Positions 1 to 8,261 of a DNA stretch of 32,222 bases are shown one piece after another. Each line of letters opens with the position of its first letter. The first letter of the stretch is position 1. Source of the stretch: Methanobacteriota archaeon (GTDB lineage Archaea; Thermoplasmatota; Poseidoniia; Poseidoniales; Poseidoniaceae). The notes below the pieces were generated by a model that saw nothing but the letters and a program-made list of their open reading frames with translations, was not told the DNA's origin and searched no databases. The position numbers and the translations under genes were made by a program. The stretch lies in contig PBET01000016.1 of the NCBI GenBank assembly GCA_002719815.1, forward strand, positions 16,514-48,735, read 5' to 3'.

Positions 1-13
1 AGGAGTTGATGGA

Positions 14-805
14 ATGACCAAACTTCTTGAAATCAAAGGACTTTCGTTTCAATATGGGGCGCATGAAGTTCTGAAAAATTTGGAACTTGAGGTCTTTGAA
101 AATGAACTCGTTTGTGTTTTAGGTGTAAATGGGGCTGGAAAATCCACCCTGCTAAAATGCATTAACAGGATTTTACCATCAACATCAGTTAAACTCGAAC
201 TTGATTCAATGAGTTTGAGTGAATTAGATCAAGTTGAGTTATCAAAACTCGTCTCTTATGTCCCGCAGTCTGTTAAATCTGGATTCTCAATCGATGTTTT
301 TGATGTTGTCATGTTGGGTCGAAGACCGTTCATCAATTGGACGATCAGCGAATACGACCGAGAGATTGTAAGCAGAACGCTTCGATACTTTGGTTTAGAA
401 GAATTTGCATTCCGCAAATTCAACATGCTTTCAGGGGGAGAACGTCAACGTGTGATTATTGCAAAAGCCATTGCGCAACAACCCCGTCTGTTCTTGCTCG
501 ATGAACCAACCAGCGATTTGGATTTGAACAATCAAATTCAAGTAATGAAGAAAATAAAGTCGCTCGTTTCAGATAAGGAGAACCCACGATCTGCACTTTT
601 AGCAATTCATGACATTAACATCGCATCACGATTTGCAGATCGTATCGTTCTGTTATCCAACGGTGAAATTGTGGCCAATGGAGCTCCTATGGATGTTTTA
701 ACTCCAGAAAATATCGCAAAAGTATTCAGAGTATCATCAGAGGTTTACATCCCTGCTTTGGGGCCAATTCAAATTATAATTAAAGATGAAATAATACAAG
801 AATAA
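14..805 (+). CDS. ABC transporter ATP-binding protein, siderophore/cobalamin (FecE/BtuD-like) type
   Basis: This is a 263-residue cytoplasmic ATPase expected to power import of an iron-siderophore, haem or cobalamin through a membrane permease. Visible motifs are the Walker A GVNGAGKST near residue 38, a Q-loop (YVPQS), the signature LSGGERQRV, Walker B LFLLDEPT and the H-loop in AIHDIN. The sequence VMLGRRPFINW after the Q-loop is typical of the FecE/BtuD subfamily. A Shine-Dalgarno AGGAG lies at bases 1-5, just ahead of the ATG. The permease and binding protein are not in the window and probably lie to the left. A HugZ-like gene follows after a short gap on the same strand, which supports an iron or haem role. 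The family is clear; the substrate is inferred. Confidence 0.9.
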   Translation: MTKLLEIKGLSFQYGAHEVLKNLELEVFENELVCVLGVNGAGKSTLLKCINRILPSTSVKLELDSMSLSELDQVELSKLVSYVPQSVKSGFSIDVFDVVMLGRRPFINWTISEYDREIVSRTLRYFGLEEFAFRKFNMLSGGERQRVIIAKAIAQQPRLFLLDEPTSDLDLNNQIQVMKKIKSLVSDKENPRSALLAIHDINIASRFADRIVLLSNGEIVANGAPMDVLTPENIAKVFRVSSEVYIPALGPIQIIIKDEIIQE

Positions 806-818
806 GAGCGTGAGTAGA

Positions 819-1652
819 ATGACAGAACACCAAGAGAAAAAGAAATTTACAAAGCATGCATCTCCGACAGCAGACGGTTCAACAAGACCAGAATTACTGT
901 ATGATCGAAATGTGGCGAGGCCGACCCACGCTGAAGATGCAAGAACACTAACTGAAAAAATGGATGTGGCGACGTTATGTACAATTTCTGAGAAATCAGA
1001 AGGCCATCCCTATGGTTCCTTTGTAACCTATGCGATGCATGAAGGTAGCCCAATATTCCTCTTAAGTCAATTAGCGGAACATACAAAAAACCTCAATGCT
1101 AATGGAAAAGCGTCTTTATTGATTGCAGAAACAGGTACAGGTAATCCGCTTGCATTGAGTAGAGTCACATTGGTAGGTGAATGCCTTGAAGTCTCAAAGG
1201 AAGAGCGAGAGTCAGTCAAGAATTCGTTTTTACAAGCTCATGAAAGCGCCAGTGTTTACGCTGATTGGGAAGACTTTTCCTTTTTCAAATTAGATGTGCA
1301 ATCTGTCCGTTACATTGGTGGTTTTGGGAGGATGTCTTGGGTGAATCAATCAAAGTGGAACACTGCAGAGCCAGACCCGATGTTTGACTACTCTGATGAC
1401 ATCATAACACACATGAACGAAGATCATGCTGATGCCCTTTTGCTGTATTGTAAAACAATGAGCAAAGCCACAGATGCTTCCGATGCAGTCATGACGCACA
1501 TCGACCGCTACGGATTTGAGATGATGGCAACGGTCGATTCAGAAAAAAAACCAATTCGTCTAGCATTTGAATCGGATGTAACAGACTCCGACCAAGCAAG
1601 AATTGAACTGGTTCGCATGGTCAAAAAGGCTCGAAAAATGTTGAGCGATTGA
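819..1652 (+). CDS. HugZ-like haem utilisation protein (pyridoxamine oxidase-like split barrel plus DUF2470)
   Basis: The N-terminal part (about residues 35-180) resembles the FMN-binding split-barrel fold of pyridoxamine-phosphate-oxidase-like proteins. It includes ATLCTIS, a GHPYGSFVTY segment and a conserved HTKNLNAN stretch. The C-terminal part begins MFDYSDDIITHMNEDHADAL, which is typical of DUF2470. This arrangement is known from HugZ/HutZ proteins, which bind or degrade haem and release iron. The gene follows a siderophore/haem-type ATPase by 13 bases, so co-transcription and a role in haem iron acquisition are likely. An in-frame GTG at 810 is an alternative start; the ATG at 819 is preferred because a GTGAG sequence sits just upstream. 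The 3' end stops one base from the oppositely oriented rfbB. Haem-degrading activity itself is inferred. Confidence 0.8.
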   Translation: MTEHQEKKKFTKHASPTADGSTRPELLYDRNVARPTHAEDARTLTEKMDVATLCTISEKSEGHPYGSFVTYAMHEGSPIFLLSQLAEHTKNLNANGKASLLIAETGTGNPLALSRVTLVGECLEVSKEERESVKNSFLQAHESASVYADWEDFSFFKLDVQSVRYIGGFGRMSWVNQSKWNTAEPDPMFDYSDDIITHMNEDHADALLLYCKTMSKATDASDAVMTHIDRYGFEMMATVDSEKKPIRLAFESDVTDSDQARIELVRMVKKARKMLSD

Positions 1653-1653
1653 G

Positions 1654-2697
1654 TCATTTAGCCAGATTGCCGTATTGTGTGTGAATGTATTCCTTGTATT
1701 GACCAGATGTTATCGAATCGGTCCACGCTGTGTTGAGACGATACCATTCTATGGTTTCTGACAAGCCTGTAGCCCAATCGATTTCCGGCTTCCATCCTAG
1801 CACGCTGTTGGCCTTCTCATATCCCATCGCATATCTTCGATCATGACCAGGTCGATCGCTGACATGCTTAATCAATGACTCATCTGCATGTATTTGAGAA
1901 AGAATGTTTCGAACGATGGTAATGTTCTCTTGTTCGTTGTTTGCTCCAAAATTAAACACCTCTCCAGTCTCAATTCTTCCAACAAATAATGCGAGCATAG
2001 TGCATAGAATTCCATTCGCGTGGTCTTCGACATGAATCCAATCACGAACCTGTTTTCCGTCTCCGTAAAGGGGTAGCTTCCTGTTGTTAAGCGCATTAAG
2101 GGTCATCAAGGGAATGAGCTTCTCTGGGAACTGACGTGGTCCGTAATTGTTGGAGCATCTCGTTATGACTGCGGACACTTTGTGTGTATTAACAAATGAC
2201 TGAACGAGCATATCAGATCCAGCTTTGGATGCTGCATATGGGTTCTGTGGGTTAAGAGGCGTATTTTCCGTGAAAGGGTCGTCATTCGGCCCCAAGGAAC
2301 CGTATACTTCGTCGGTTGAAACGTGAACAAAGTGAATATTTTGTCCTTGCTGGTTGCATGCAAGAACGCTTTCAAGAAGTACACGTGTCCCATCAATGTT
2401 GGTTTCTATGAACGGTTGCACAGAGTTGATTGAGCGATCAACATGGCTTTCAGCTGCAAGGTGGAGGATGACATCGATTTGCTTGTCGTTGAGTATGTTG
2501 TGGATGAGTTCATGATCGTTGATTGAACCATGAACAAACGTGTAGCGCTCGTCCTCAACATCATTGAGATTTTCTGGATGCCCTGAATATGTCAAAGCAT
2601 CAATGTTGACAACTATTTCGACGCCAGGGATTGACAACGCTTTGCGTACGACATGATTTCCAATGAAACCACAACCTCCTGTAACAAGGATTCGCAT
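1654..2697 (-). CDS. rfbB: dTDP-glucose 4,6-dehydratase
   Basis: This short-chain dehydrogenase/reductase converts dTDP-glucose to dTDP-4-dehydro-6-deoxyglucose. It shows the NAD-binding GGCGFIGNH near the N-terminus, HLAAESHVDRSI, the catalytic STDEVYG triad region (Thr-Asp-Glu), the YAASKAG Tyr/Lys pair, and NNYGPRQFPEKLIP, all characteristic of RmlB/RfbB. The length of about 347 residues is normal for the family. A GTG three codons upstream (2706) is possible, but the ATG at 2697 fits better: it lies just after the stop codon of rfbA and is preceded by GGTGA. The two genes are therefore translationally close and form one operon on the minus strand. RmlC and RmlD are not in the window, so the product probably goes to the aminotransferase encoded at 4217-5359. 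Confidence 0.93.
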   Translation of the reverse strand: MRILVTGGCGFIGNHVVRKALSIPGVEIVVNIDALTYSGHPENLNDVEDERYTFVHGSINDHELIHNILNDKQIDVILHLAAESHVDRSINSVQPFIETNIDGTRVLLESVLACNQQGQNIHFVHVSTDEVYGSLGPNDDPFTENTPLNPQNPYAASKAGSDMLVQSFVNTHKVSAVITRCSNNYGPRQFPEKLIPLMTLNALNNRKLPLYGDGKQVRDWIHVEDHANGILCTMLALFVGRIETGEVFNFGANNEQENITIVRNILSQIHADESLIKHVSDRPGHDRRYAMGYEKANSVLGWKPEIDWATGLSETIEWYRLNTAWTDSITSGQYKEYIHTQYGNLAK

Positions 2698-2698
2698 T

Positions 2699-3478
2699 CT
2701 ATTCACTCACCGCTGGAAGCCATGGGCCTAAATTCCATTTTCGCATGAGGACGGATGTTTCAAGCAACGCATCAAGCGTTCCGCAATCGGCCCAATGAGA
2801 ATCAAAATGACATCCTTTTGCTAGATTCTTTTGCATAAATAATCTGTTAATATCCGTAATTTCCAATTCTCCGCGATTAGAATATCCCGTAGTTTCAAGG
2901 ATTTCATCAATCATATCGTAGACTCTTGGAGTATACATATACAGCCCAGTTATGGCAAGATTTGAATCCGATGCCTTGGGTTTTTCTTCCATGTTGACGA
3001 TTCTACCGTTCCCATCAATCCATGCTATTCCAAAGGAACCTGGATCATTTACTGGTTTCAAAAATAAGTAACAATCATGGGTATCATCTTCGAGAAATTC
3101 ATTTGCATGCGATTTCATGGATTGTTCGAATACATTATCGCCAAGTATCACTGCAACATTTCGTAATCCTACGAATCCTTTTGTTAATCGTAGTGCTTCC
3201 GCAATCCCACCGGCTTGTTCTTGGTATGCGTAACGGATGTCTAAGCCAAACCTGTGCCCATCGCCTAGCAGAGCAAAAAATGAATTGCCAGAATAGCCTC
3301 CGAGTACAATCATAATTTCTTTGATACCCATTCGGGCCAACGTTGCCACTGATTTGCAAATCATCGGTTCGTCGTACACTGGCAAAAGATGTTTGTTCGT
3401 TGACGTTGTAAGTGGCATTAAGCGTGTGCCCCAACCTCCTGCCAGAACGACGCCACAAATGTCTCTCGACTTTGGCAT
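2699..3478 (-). CDS. rfbA: Glucose-1-phosphate thymidylyltransferase (RmlA/RfbA family)
   Basis: The enzyme joins dTTP and glucose-1-phosphate to make dTDP-glucose, the first step of deoxysugar synthesis. The nucleotide-binding motif LAGGWGTRLMPLT and the substrate-contacting NKHLLPVYDEPMI are at the N-terminus, and VILGDNVF supplies the metal-binding Asp. GLYMYTPRVYDM and the GELEITDINR segment are also typical of the family. The length of 259 residues is slightly short of bacterial RmlA (about 290) and matches the shorter archaeal and bacterial nucleotidyltransferases of this group. It precedes rfbB in the same operon. Its promoter region is shared divergently with an unknown membrane protein gene and contains a perfect inverted repeat at 3502-3517. 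A related uridylyl or other NDP-sugar specificity cannot be excluded. Confidence 0.88.
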   Translation of the reverse strand: MPKSRDICGVVLAGGWGTRLMPLTTSTNKHLLPVYDEPMICKSVATLARMGIKEIMIVLGGYSGNSFFALLGDGHRFGLDIRYAYQEQAGGIAEALRLTKGFVGLRNVAVILGDNVFEQSMKSHANEFLEDDTHDCYLFLKPVNDPGSFGIAWIDGNGRIVNMEEKPKASDSNLAITGLYMYTPRVYDMIDEILETTGYSNRGELEITDINRLFMQKNLAKGCHFDSHWADCGTLDALLETSVLMRKWNLGPWLPAVSE

Positions 3479-3501
3479 GATTGTTCCAATAGTCTTACAT
3501 T

Positions 3502-3517
3502 TTTAGGTTTACCTAAA
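3502..3517. promoter_or_regulatory. Inverted repeat in divergent promoter (candidate repressor operator)
   Basis: TTTAGGT-TT-ACCTAAA is a perfect 7-base inverted repeat with a 2-base spacer. It lies in the 68-base gap between rfbA (minus strand) and the membrane protein gene (plus strand). An AT-rich TTTAAG/CTTAAA sequence at about 3517-3523 could serve as a TATA element for either direction, so a bound protein would block transcription. The core TTAGG-N4-CCTAA is shared with the site at 9225-9238 and recalls half-sites recognised by DtxR/IdeR-family metalloregulators. Regulator identity is inferred. Confidence 0.5.
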
Positions 3518-3546
3518 TTTAAGTAGAAACGCCTAGTGGAGGTAAT

Positions 3547-4254
3547 GTGGGAACAAAGAATAGATTCCAACTTTCCTCGGTGCTTAACAAGAATTTTGTC
3601 ATCGATTTGGTTGAGCACATCTCTCCTTTCTTGATGTTCATTCTATTATTCGCTCCACATGTATCCTATGTCGCACCAATTGTAATGGTAATGATACTCG
3701 CCTACCGAAATATTTTGAGAGAAAGTAGGATTTTACATAACAGCCGTTTTTGGTTCCTTGGGTTTGTGCTGTACTGTCTCGCAATTGCGATCAATGTTAA
3801 CGAAAGCGTGAGCAATGGACTGATTATGTTGACGATATGTTTCATGGTGGTCCTGCTCTCAGAATCAAATCAGTTACCAGCAACAACACTTTATTCGAAC
3901 ATGATGATAGGTTTGGTAATAACGCATGAAATACTGCTTTGTCTGTTTACAGAGTTTAGCATTGGGAGTCTTCTGATTCTCCTCGTTCTTGGGATTTTGT
4001 TGAATTATGTTAGGTTAGAAACTGACTCGCAAACGATGGGAGTTCTGTTTGGTTGTTTCGTTGGCGTTCATGCTGTGGGTTGGACACTTTCAGGAGATCC
4101 ATTTGTTAACACAGCATTTGAAATCGACGAAATAGTTCGAAATTGGATTAAATTCATCAGCGCACCTATATTGGGTGTATTGGTGTTTTATGGAACCAAA
4201 TTCACTCTTGAGTTATTCAATCAAGTGGAAGATAAAGTGTTTGAAGAATCTTAA
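3547..4254 (+). CDS. Unrecognised multi-pass membrane protein
   Basis: I do not recognise this 235-residue protein. It is very hydrophobic, with about six or seven probable membrane segments (around residues 27-50, 68-86, 90-106, 117-135, 137-152, 162-180 and 198-218). Charged loops such as YRNILRESRIL lie between them. The start is a GTG preceded by GGAGG at 3539-3543, a strong ribosome-binding sequence at unusually short spacing. Its 3' end overlaps the end of the convergent aminotransferase gene by 38 bases. Its position inside a dTDP-sugar gene group suggests a role in glycan assembly or export, such as a polymerase- or flippase-like function, but nothing in the sequence shows this. Divergent transcription from rfbA suggests shared regulation. 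Confidence 0.65.
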   Translation: MGTKNRFQLSSVLNKNFVIDLVEHISPFLMFILLFAPHVSYVAPIVMVMILAYRNILRESRILHNSRFWFLGFVLYCLAIAINVNESVSNGLIMLTICFMVVLLSESNQLPATTLYSNMMIGLVITHEILLCLFTEFSIGSLLILLVLGILLNYVRLETDSQTMGVLFGCFVGVHAVGWTLSGDPFVNTAFEIDEIVRNWIKFISAPILGVLVFYGTKFTLELFNQVEDKVFEES

Positions 4255-5359
4255 CAATGTACTCAATATCATCTTCATTCATTGAAAGGTGTAGAGGTAA
4301 TCGAATGAGTGATGAAGCCGTTTTGGATGTTATTGGTAGACTCTCAGGAGTGTACCCCAGTTCTTTCCCAACAGGCGATTCATGAAGAGGCACGTAGTGG
4401 ATTACTGCTTGGATTTGGTTTTCATTCAAATGAAGCCGTAACCGGTCAGCCTCCTGAGAGTTACTTAGAATGATTGCAAACATGTGAGCATTATGCTCAC
4501 AACCAGCAGGCTCTCGTAGGATGCGTAAAATCCCCCGTTCCTCCATTGGTTTGAGTAAACGTTCATAGTAATTCCAGAGTTTTAATCTACGGGATAAATT
4601 TTCATTCACTTGTTCAAGTTGAGCGCAAAGAAAAGCTGCTTGCAGTTCACTCGGATAGAAGGACGATCCTACCACTTGCCAGTTGTACTTATCGACAAGG
4701 CCTTTGAAAAATGCACTGCGATTTGTTCCCCGTTCCCAGACCATCTCTGCTTTTTCAACATCATCCCGATTGTTAATGATAAGACAACCTCCGAGGCCTG
4801 AATGTATGTTTTTTGTTTGGTGGAAGGAAATAGTTCCAAATCGAGTGTGTGTGCCAAGGGACTTGCCGTTCCACTTCGCACCCAATCCCTGTGCAGCATC
4901 CTCAATGCAGACGAGATTGTGCATTTCGCAGATTTCATTGATTCGAGCGTAATCATTTCCAAATCCCGCGTAGTCAACAGCCACAATCCCTTTTGTGTTC
5001 TGGTTAATTTTTCTTTCAAGATCGTTCAAATCTAACAACATGGTGTTTTCATCAACCTCGCAAAATACTGGTGTGGCGCCAGTTCGCATAATTGACGAGG
5101 CACTGGTCACAAAGGTGTAAGATGGTACGAGAACCTCGTCACCGGGGCCAAATCCTGCTAATAGAGCAGCCATTTCCAATGCTCCAGTGCAGCTATGCGT
5201 GAGAAGAACTCTCTCAGCCCCGAGAATTTTTTCTAACATCTCTTGAACACGTTTTGTGAATGCACCGTTACCCGAGAACTCTTGTGAAGCGAATACTTCA
5301 TTGACGTAGTCCTTTTCGTTGCCAGTAAGGAATGGGATGTTAAACTTGACACTGCGCAC
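4217..5359 (-). CDS. DegT/DnrJ/EryC1-family sugar aminotransferase (WecE/FdtB-like)
   Basis: This is a PLP-dependent transaminase expected to aminate C4 (or C3) of dTDP-4-dehydro-6-deoxyglucose. The N-terminal KFNIPFLTGNEKDYV, the LTHSCTGALEMAALL cofactor-phosphate region, EDAAQGLGAKWNG, and the internal-aldimine lysine in SFHQTKNIHSG resemble WecE-type enzymes, which form dTDP-Fuc4N. An in-frame TTG at 5380 would add seven residues that look foreign to the family. The GTG at 5359 gives a start close to the usual domain edge. The gene is on the same strand as rfbAB but is separated from them by the convergent membrane protein. Together they could supply an amino-deoxyhexose donor. The exact stereochemistry of the product (Qui4N, Fuc4N or a 3-amino sugar) cannot be told from sequence. 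Confidence 0.85.
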   Translation of the reverse strand: MRSVKFNIPFLTGNEKDYVNEVFASQEFSGNGAFTKRVQEMLEKILGAERVLLTHSCTGALEMAALLAGFGPGDEVLVPSYTFVTSASSIMRTGATPVFCEVDENTMLLDLNDLERKINQNTKGIVAVDYAGFGNDYARINEICEMHNLVCIEDAAQGLGAKWNGKSLGTHTRFGTISFHQTKNIHSGLGGCLIINNRDDVEKAEMVWERGTNRSAFFKGLVDKYNWQVVGSSFYPSELQAAFLCAQLEQVNENLSRRLKLWNYYERLLKPMEERGILRILREPAGCEHNAHMFAIILSNSQEADRLRLHLNENQIQAVIHYVPLHESPVGKELGYTPESLPITSKTASSLIRLPLHLSMNEDDIEYIVKILQTLYLPLD

Positions 5360-5406
5360 ATAATGACGTATGATGCACAATTATTGATTGTTTTGAGGGC
5401 AAAAAG

Positions 5407-6597
5407 ATGGATGTTTCAGGGAAGAAGTTGATGATATTAGGAGCGGGGCATCATCAAGTCCCACTCATACGAACAGCAATCAATCTTGGTCTTGAAACGC
5501 ACGTATGCTCTATTGCAGGAGACTATCCAGGAATTGCAATAGCACCTAATTTTCATGAGGTAGACATCTCGAAGCCTCAAGCAGTACTTCAAATTGCACG
5601 AACGATAAGTCCTGACGGGATCCTAACAACAGCGACCGATGTATGTTTGGAAAGTATCGGTCTTGTTGTCGATGAATTGAATCTTCCAGGATCAGGTTAT
5701 GAAACAAGTTCTTCATGCCTGAATAAGGTGCTCATGAAGCGAAAACTACTGCAATCAGGTGTGCCTACTGCCCACTATAGGGTCGTTAATGATGTGAAGA
5801 GTGCAATTGATTTTTTCAACAATCAAAATGGACCATGCGTCATCAAACCTGCTGACTCTTCAGGTTCTCGTGGTGTTAACAAAATCGCTGACGTGGAAGA
5901 TGTTCAGCATGCATTTCAATCTGCGCTAAACTTCAGCAAAAGCGGCACTGTGTTGGTTGAAGAGTGGCTTGAGGGTGAAGAATTTGGTGCTCAAGCAGTT
6001 GTTGAAGGCGAACAATGCAAACTTCTCATACTCCATAGCGATGTTACCACTGCACCTCCTCGTCGTATTCCCCTTGGACATGGATGCCCACATCCAAATG
6101 AAGCAGAATTGATTGAAGTTGTTCGCAAAATAGTCGTCGATGCGATCGCATCCCTCGATATCAAAAACACCATCTCAAATGTTGATTTCATACTAACAGA
6201 AAACGGTCCAAAAATTATAGAATTGACATGCAGGATGGGTGGTACAAGGTTGCCAGAGGTCTGTGGCACATATTGGGGGGTTGACTTTTACGCGTTAGCG
6301 ATTCATTTGGCACTTGGTCAAAGAACACAATTATCTCCAACCCCGCTAGGTAAACCAAACGCGGCCCATAATTTGATTTTAGATCGAGAGGGAACAGTGA
6401 TGAGCATGGGTCAAATAAGTGAGGAATATAATCATGAAATTTACTTCAGAAAAGGCGATTGCATACGTCTAAATTCTGCACAACAAGCAGAATTAGGGTA
6501 TATTCAATTGACCGGAGATGGTTCATTATCCGTTATTCAAGAATTGGTTAACGAAGCAAATCGATTTACAGACAGCGTTCAACTCCTGGAGGATTAG
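5407..6597 (+). CDS. ATP-grasp domain carboxylate-amine ligase
   Basis: A 396-residue ATP-grasp enzyme. An N-terminal Rossmann-like domain (KLMILGAGHHQVPLIRTA) is followed by the grasp domain, with CVIKPADSSGSRGV (ATP-phosphate loop), VLVEEWLEGEEFGAQAVV, and metal ligands in NVDFILTENGPKIIELTCRMGG. Enzymes of this fold form amide or peptide bonds by way of an acyl-phosphate. The overall shape resembles PurK/CarB-like and amino-acid ligases, but the substrate cannot be assigned. GAGGG at 5395-5399 is a plausible ribosome-binding site. A WbqC gene begins one base after the stop, so the two are co-translated. With the adjacent sugar aminotransferase, a likely role is attaching an amino acid or other acid to the sugar amine. 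That role is inferred. Confidence 0.82.
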   Translation: MDVSGKKLMILGAGHHQVPLIRTAINLGLETHVCSIAGDYPGIAIAPNFHEVDISKPQAVLQIARTISPDGILTTATDVCLESIGLVVDELNLPGSGYETSSSCLNKVLMKRKLLQSGVPTAHYRVVNDVKSAIDFFNNQNGPCVIKPADSSGSRGVNKIADVEDVQHAFQSALNFSKSGTVLVEEWLEGEEFGAQAVVEGEQCKLLILHSDVTTAPPRRIPLGHGCPHPNEAELIEVVRKIVVDAIASLDIKNTISNVDFILTENGPKIIELTCRMGGTRLPEVCGTYWGVDFYALAIHLALGQRTQLSPTPLGKPNAAHNLILDREGTVMSMGQISEEYNHEIYFRKGDCIRLNSAQQAELGYIQLTGDGSLSVIQELVNEANRFTDSVQLLED

Positions 6598-6598
6598 T

Positions 6599-7276
6599 AT
6601 GACCATTGTGGCGATCTCTCAATCGAATTATCTTCCATGGAAAGGATATTTCCAACTCATTTCAAGTGCGGACATCTTCGTATTCTATGATACAGTTGAT
6701 TTCACCAAGCGAGATTGGCGCAGCAGGAACAAAATCATTGGTCCAAAAGGATTCCAATGGATGACGATTCCCGTTGGATCAAACCGTGGAAAATCCATTG
6801 ATGAGGTGCAACTACCTATGGGAGAATGGCGCAACAACCATCTAGAAACAATAAGGAGGAATTACGCAAAGGCTCCATTCATAAACGATGTATTGAACAT
6901 CATCACCCCTGCTTACCATGACCATTCCATCAAAACACTGTCGGATTTCAACCAATCACTCATTCAACGGATATGTGAATACCTAGGTATTGAGACCGTA
7001 TTTCGAAATTCTTCGGAATTCCATCTAAAGGATGACCGAGTGGATAGATTGATTTCGATTTGTGAACAACTTGACGCAACAATCTATTTGAGTGCGCCTG
7101 CAGCAAAAGAGTACATTACAAATGAATTTGATCATATCGATATCGGACTTCAATGGATGGAATATGGCCCATATGAGCCATATGAACAAAACGTCGATTC
7201 TTTTTCCGATTATGTATCAATTCTTGACACAATTGCAGCCTTAGGGCCGGGAACCCGCAAAAATATTCTACTCTGA
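6599..7276 (+). CDS. WbqC family protein
   Basis: The N-terminus IVAISQSNYLPWKGYFQLI, followed by SSADIFVFYDTVDFTKRDW and RSRNKIIGPKG, is the hallmark of the WbqC family, found in O-antigen and surface-glycan loci. Length is 225 residues. The reading frame extends 27 codons further upstream, inside the ATP-grasp gene. The ATG at 6599 is chosen because GGAGG lies at 6588-6592 and the family motif begins right after it. The biochemical role of the family is not firmly established; proposals centre on acyl or aminoacyl modification of sugars. Here it is coupled to an ATP-grasp ligase and faces a sugar aminotransferase, which agrees with such a role. The stop overlaps the stop of the convergent glycosyltransferase by 9 bases. 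Confidence 0.88.
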   Translation: MTIVAISQSNYLPWKGYFQLISSADIFVFYDTVDFTKRDWRSRNKIIGPKGFQWMTIPVGSNRGKSIDEVQLPMGEWRNNHLETIRRNYAKAPFINDVLNIITPAYHDHSIKTLSDFNQSLIQRICEYLGIETVFRNSSEFHLKDDRVDRLISICEQLDATIYLSAPAAKEYITNEFDHIDIGLQWMEYGPYEPYEQNVDSFSDYVSILDTIAALGPGTRKNILL

Positions 7277-8224
7277 ATCCTTACTTTCGAAGGTTGAATC
7301 CTGAATAATATAGTTAGGCACTCCACGTGATTCAATATAGATTCGACCGATATATTCCCCAAGAATTCCAAGGAAAAGTAGGTTCAGTCCTCCGAAGAAA
7401 GAGGTCACAAACACAATTGACGTCCATCCTGGAGCAACTCGATCCTGAAGTATATAGTTCACGATAGAATATCCAGCAATGGCGATTGAAAAAAGTCCAA
7501 ACATGATGCCAAGAATAATGGCAAGACGAATCGGTTTGATGGAGTATGTCATTATTCGATCGCTGGCAAGTTTGAGGGATTTTTTGAATGTGTATCCTGT
7601 ACTCCCTGCTGTCCTTGCCTCACGTTCGAGATCAACAGTACTGTATGGTACTCGTAGAGAATAGAGCATTGAAAATGGTGTACCAGTATGTTCCTTGACA
7701 TCGCAAATCTGCTTGACAACACCTTGCCTCATTACCCTGAATGCTCCGAGATGAGGATCGACCTTGAATGGAACCAGAAGATTGGATGTAGCAGCAAACA
7801 TCCGACTAAACAGACGTTTCCTTAACGTATCAGCACGTCGGGTTCGTCGAGCGATTGCCAATGATGTTCCATCCTCCAACATTCGCTCCACGAGAAGGGG
7901 GATATGCTCTGGGCGATCTTGAAGATCTGAATCCATTACGGCGACAAGATCTGCGCTCGTTGAGCGCAATCCGGCTAGGATTGCCCGATGCTGGCCAAAA
8001 TTTCCTGCGAGTTTGATTACTTCTACTCCGTCATATTTTTCCCTCATACGCAATGCAAGGTTGTAGGATTCGTCCACTGACCCATCATCAATCATAATTA
8101 ATCGGACGGCCTTGAACGTATTTTCTAACGTGCTGAAAACCGTTTCACATAGCTTTTCTACAACCTCTTCATCGTTGTAAAGGGGAACCACGATATCTAG
8201 TTTTAACATACTCTTTTTCGTCAT
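7268..8224 (-). CDS. Family 2 glycosyltransferase, DPM1/GtrB/ArnC-like, with C-terminal membrane anchor
   Basis: This 318-residue enzyme probably transfers a sugar from a nucleotide donor to a polyprenyl phosphate at the inner face of the membrane. Visible features are the N-terminal VPLYNDEEVVEKL, IDDGSVDES, the metal-binding DSDLQDRPEHIP, and the acceptor-region GAFRVMRQGV. Two hydrophobic helices lie near residues 232-255 and 267-290, as in GtrB-type proteins. GGAG at about nine bases upstream supports the ATG at 8224. The gene follows the flippase-like gene by 37 bases on the same strand, a common pairing in glycan assembly. It overlaps wbqC tail to tail. The donor sugar could be the amino-deoxyhexose made by the neighbouring enzymes, but this is inferred. 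Confidence 0.88.
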   Translation of the reverse strand: MTKKSMLKLDIVVPLYNDEEVVEKLCETVFSTLENTFKAVRLIMIDDGSVDESYNLALRMREKYDGVEVIKLAGNFGQHRAILAGLRSTSADLVAVMDSDLQDRPEHIPLLVERMLEDGTSLAIARRTRRADTLRKRLFSRMFAATSNLLVPFKVDPHLGAFRVMRQGVVKQICDVKEHTGTPFSMLYSLRVPYSTVDLEREARTAGSTGYTFKKSLKLASDRIMTYSIKPIRLAIILGIMFGLFSIAIAGYSIVNYILQDRVAPGWTSIVFVTSFFGGLNLLFLGILGEYIGRIYIESRGVPNYIIQDSTFESKDSE

Positions 8225-8261
8225 TCATACCACTCCATATCACCAAATTGTCATCTTTAAT

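Noticed and set aside
1654-3478. A dTDP-rhamnose operon
   Set aside because: rfbA and rfbB are present but no epimerase (RmlC) or reductase (RmlD) is. A sugar aminotransferase is nearby, so an aminosugar is the more likely product.
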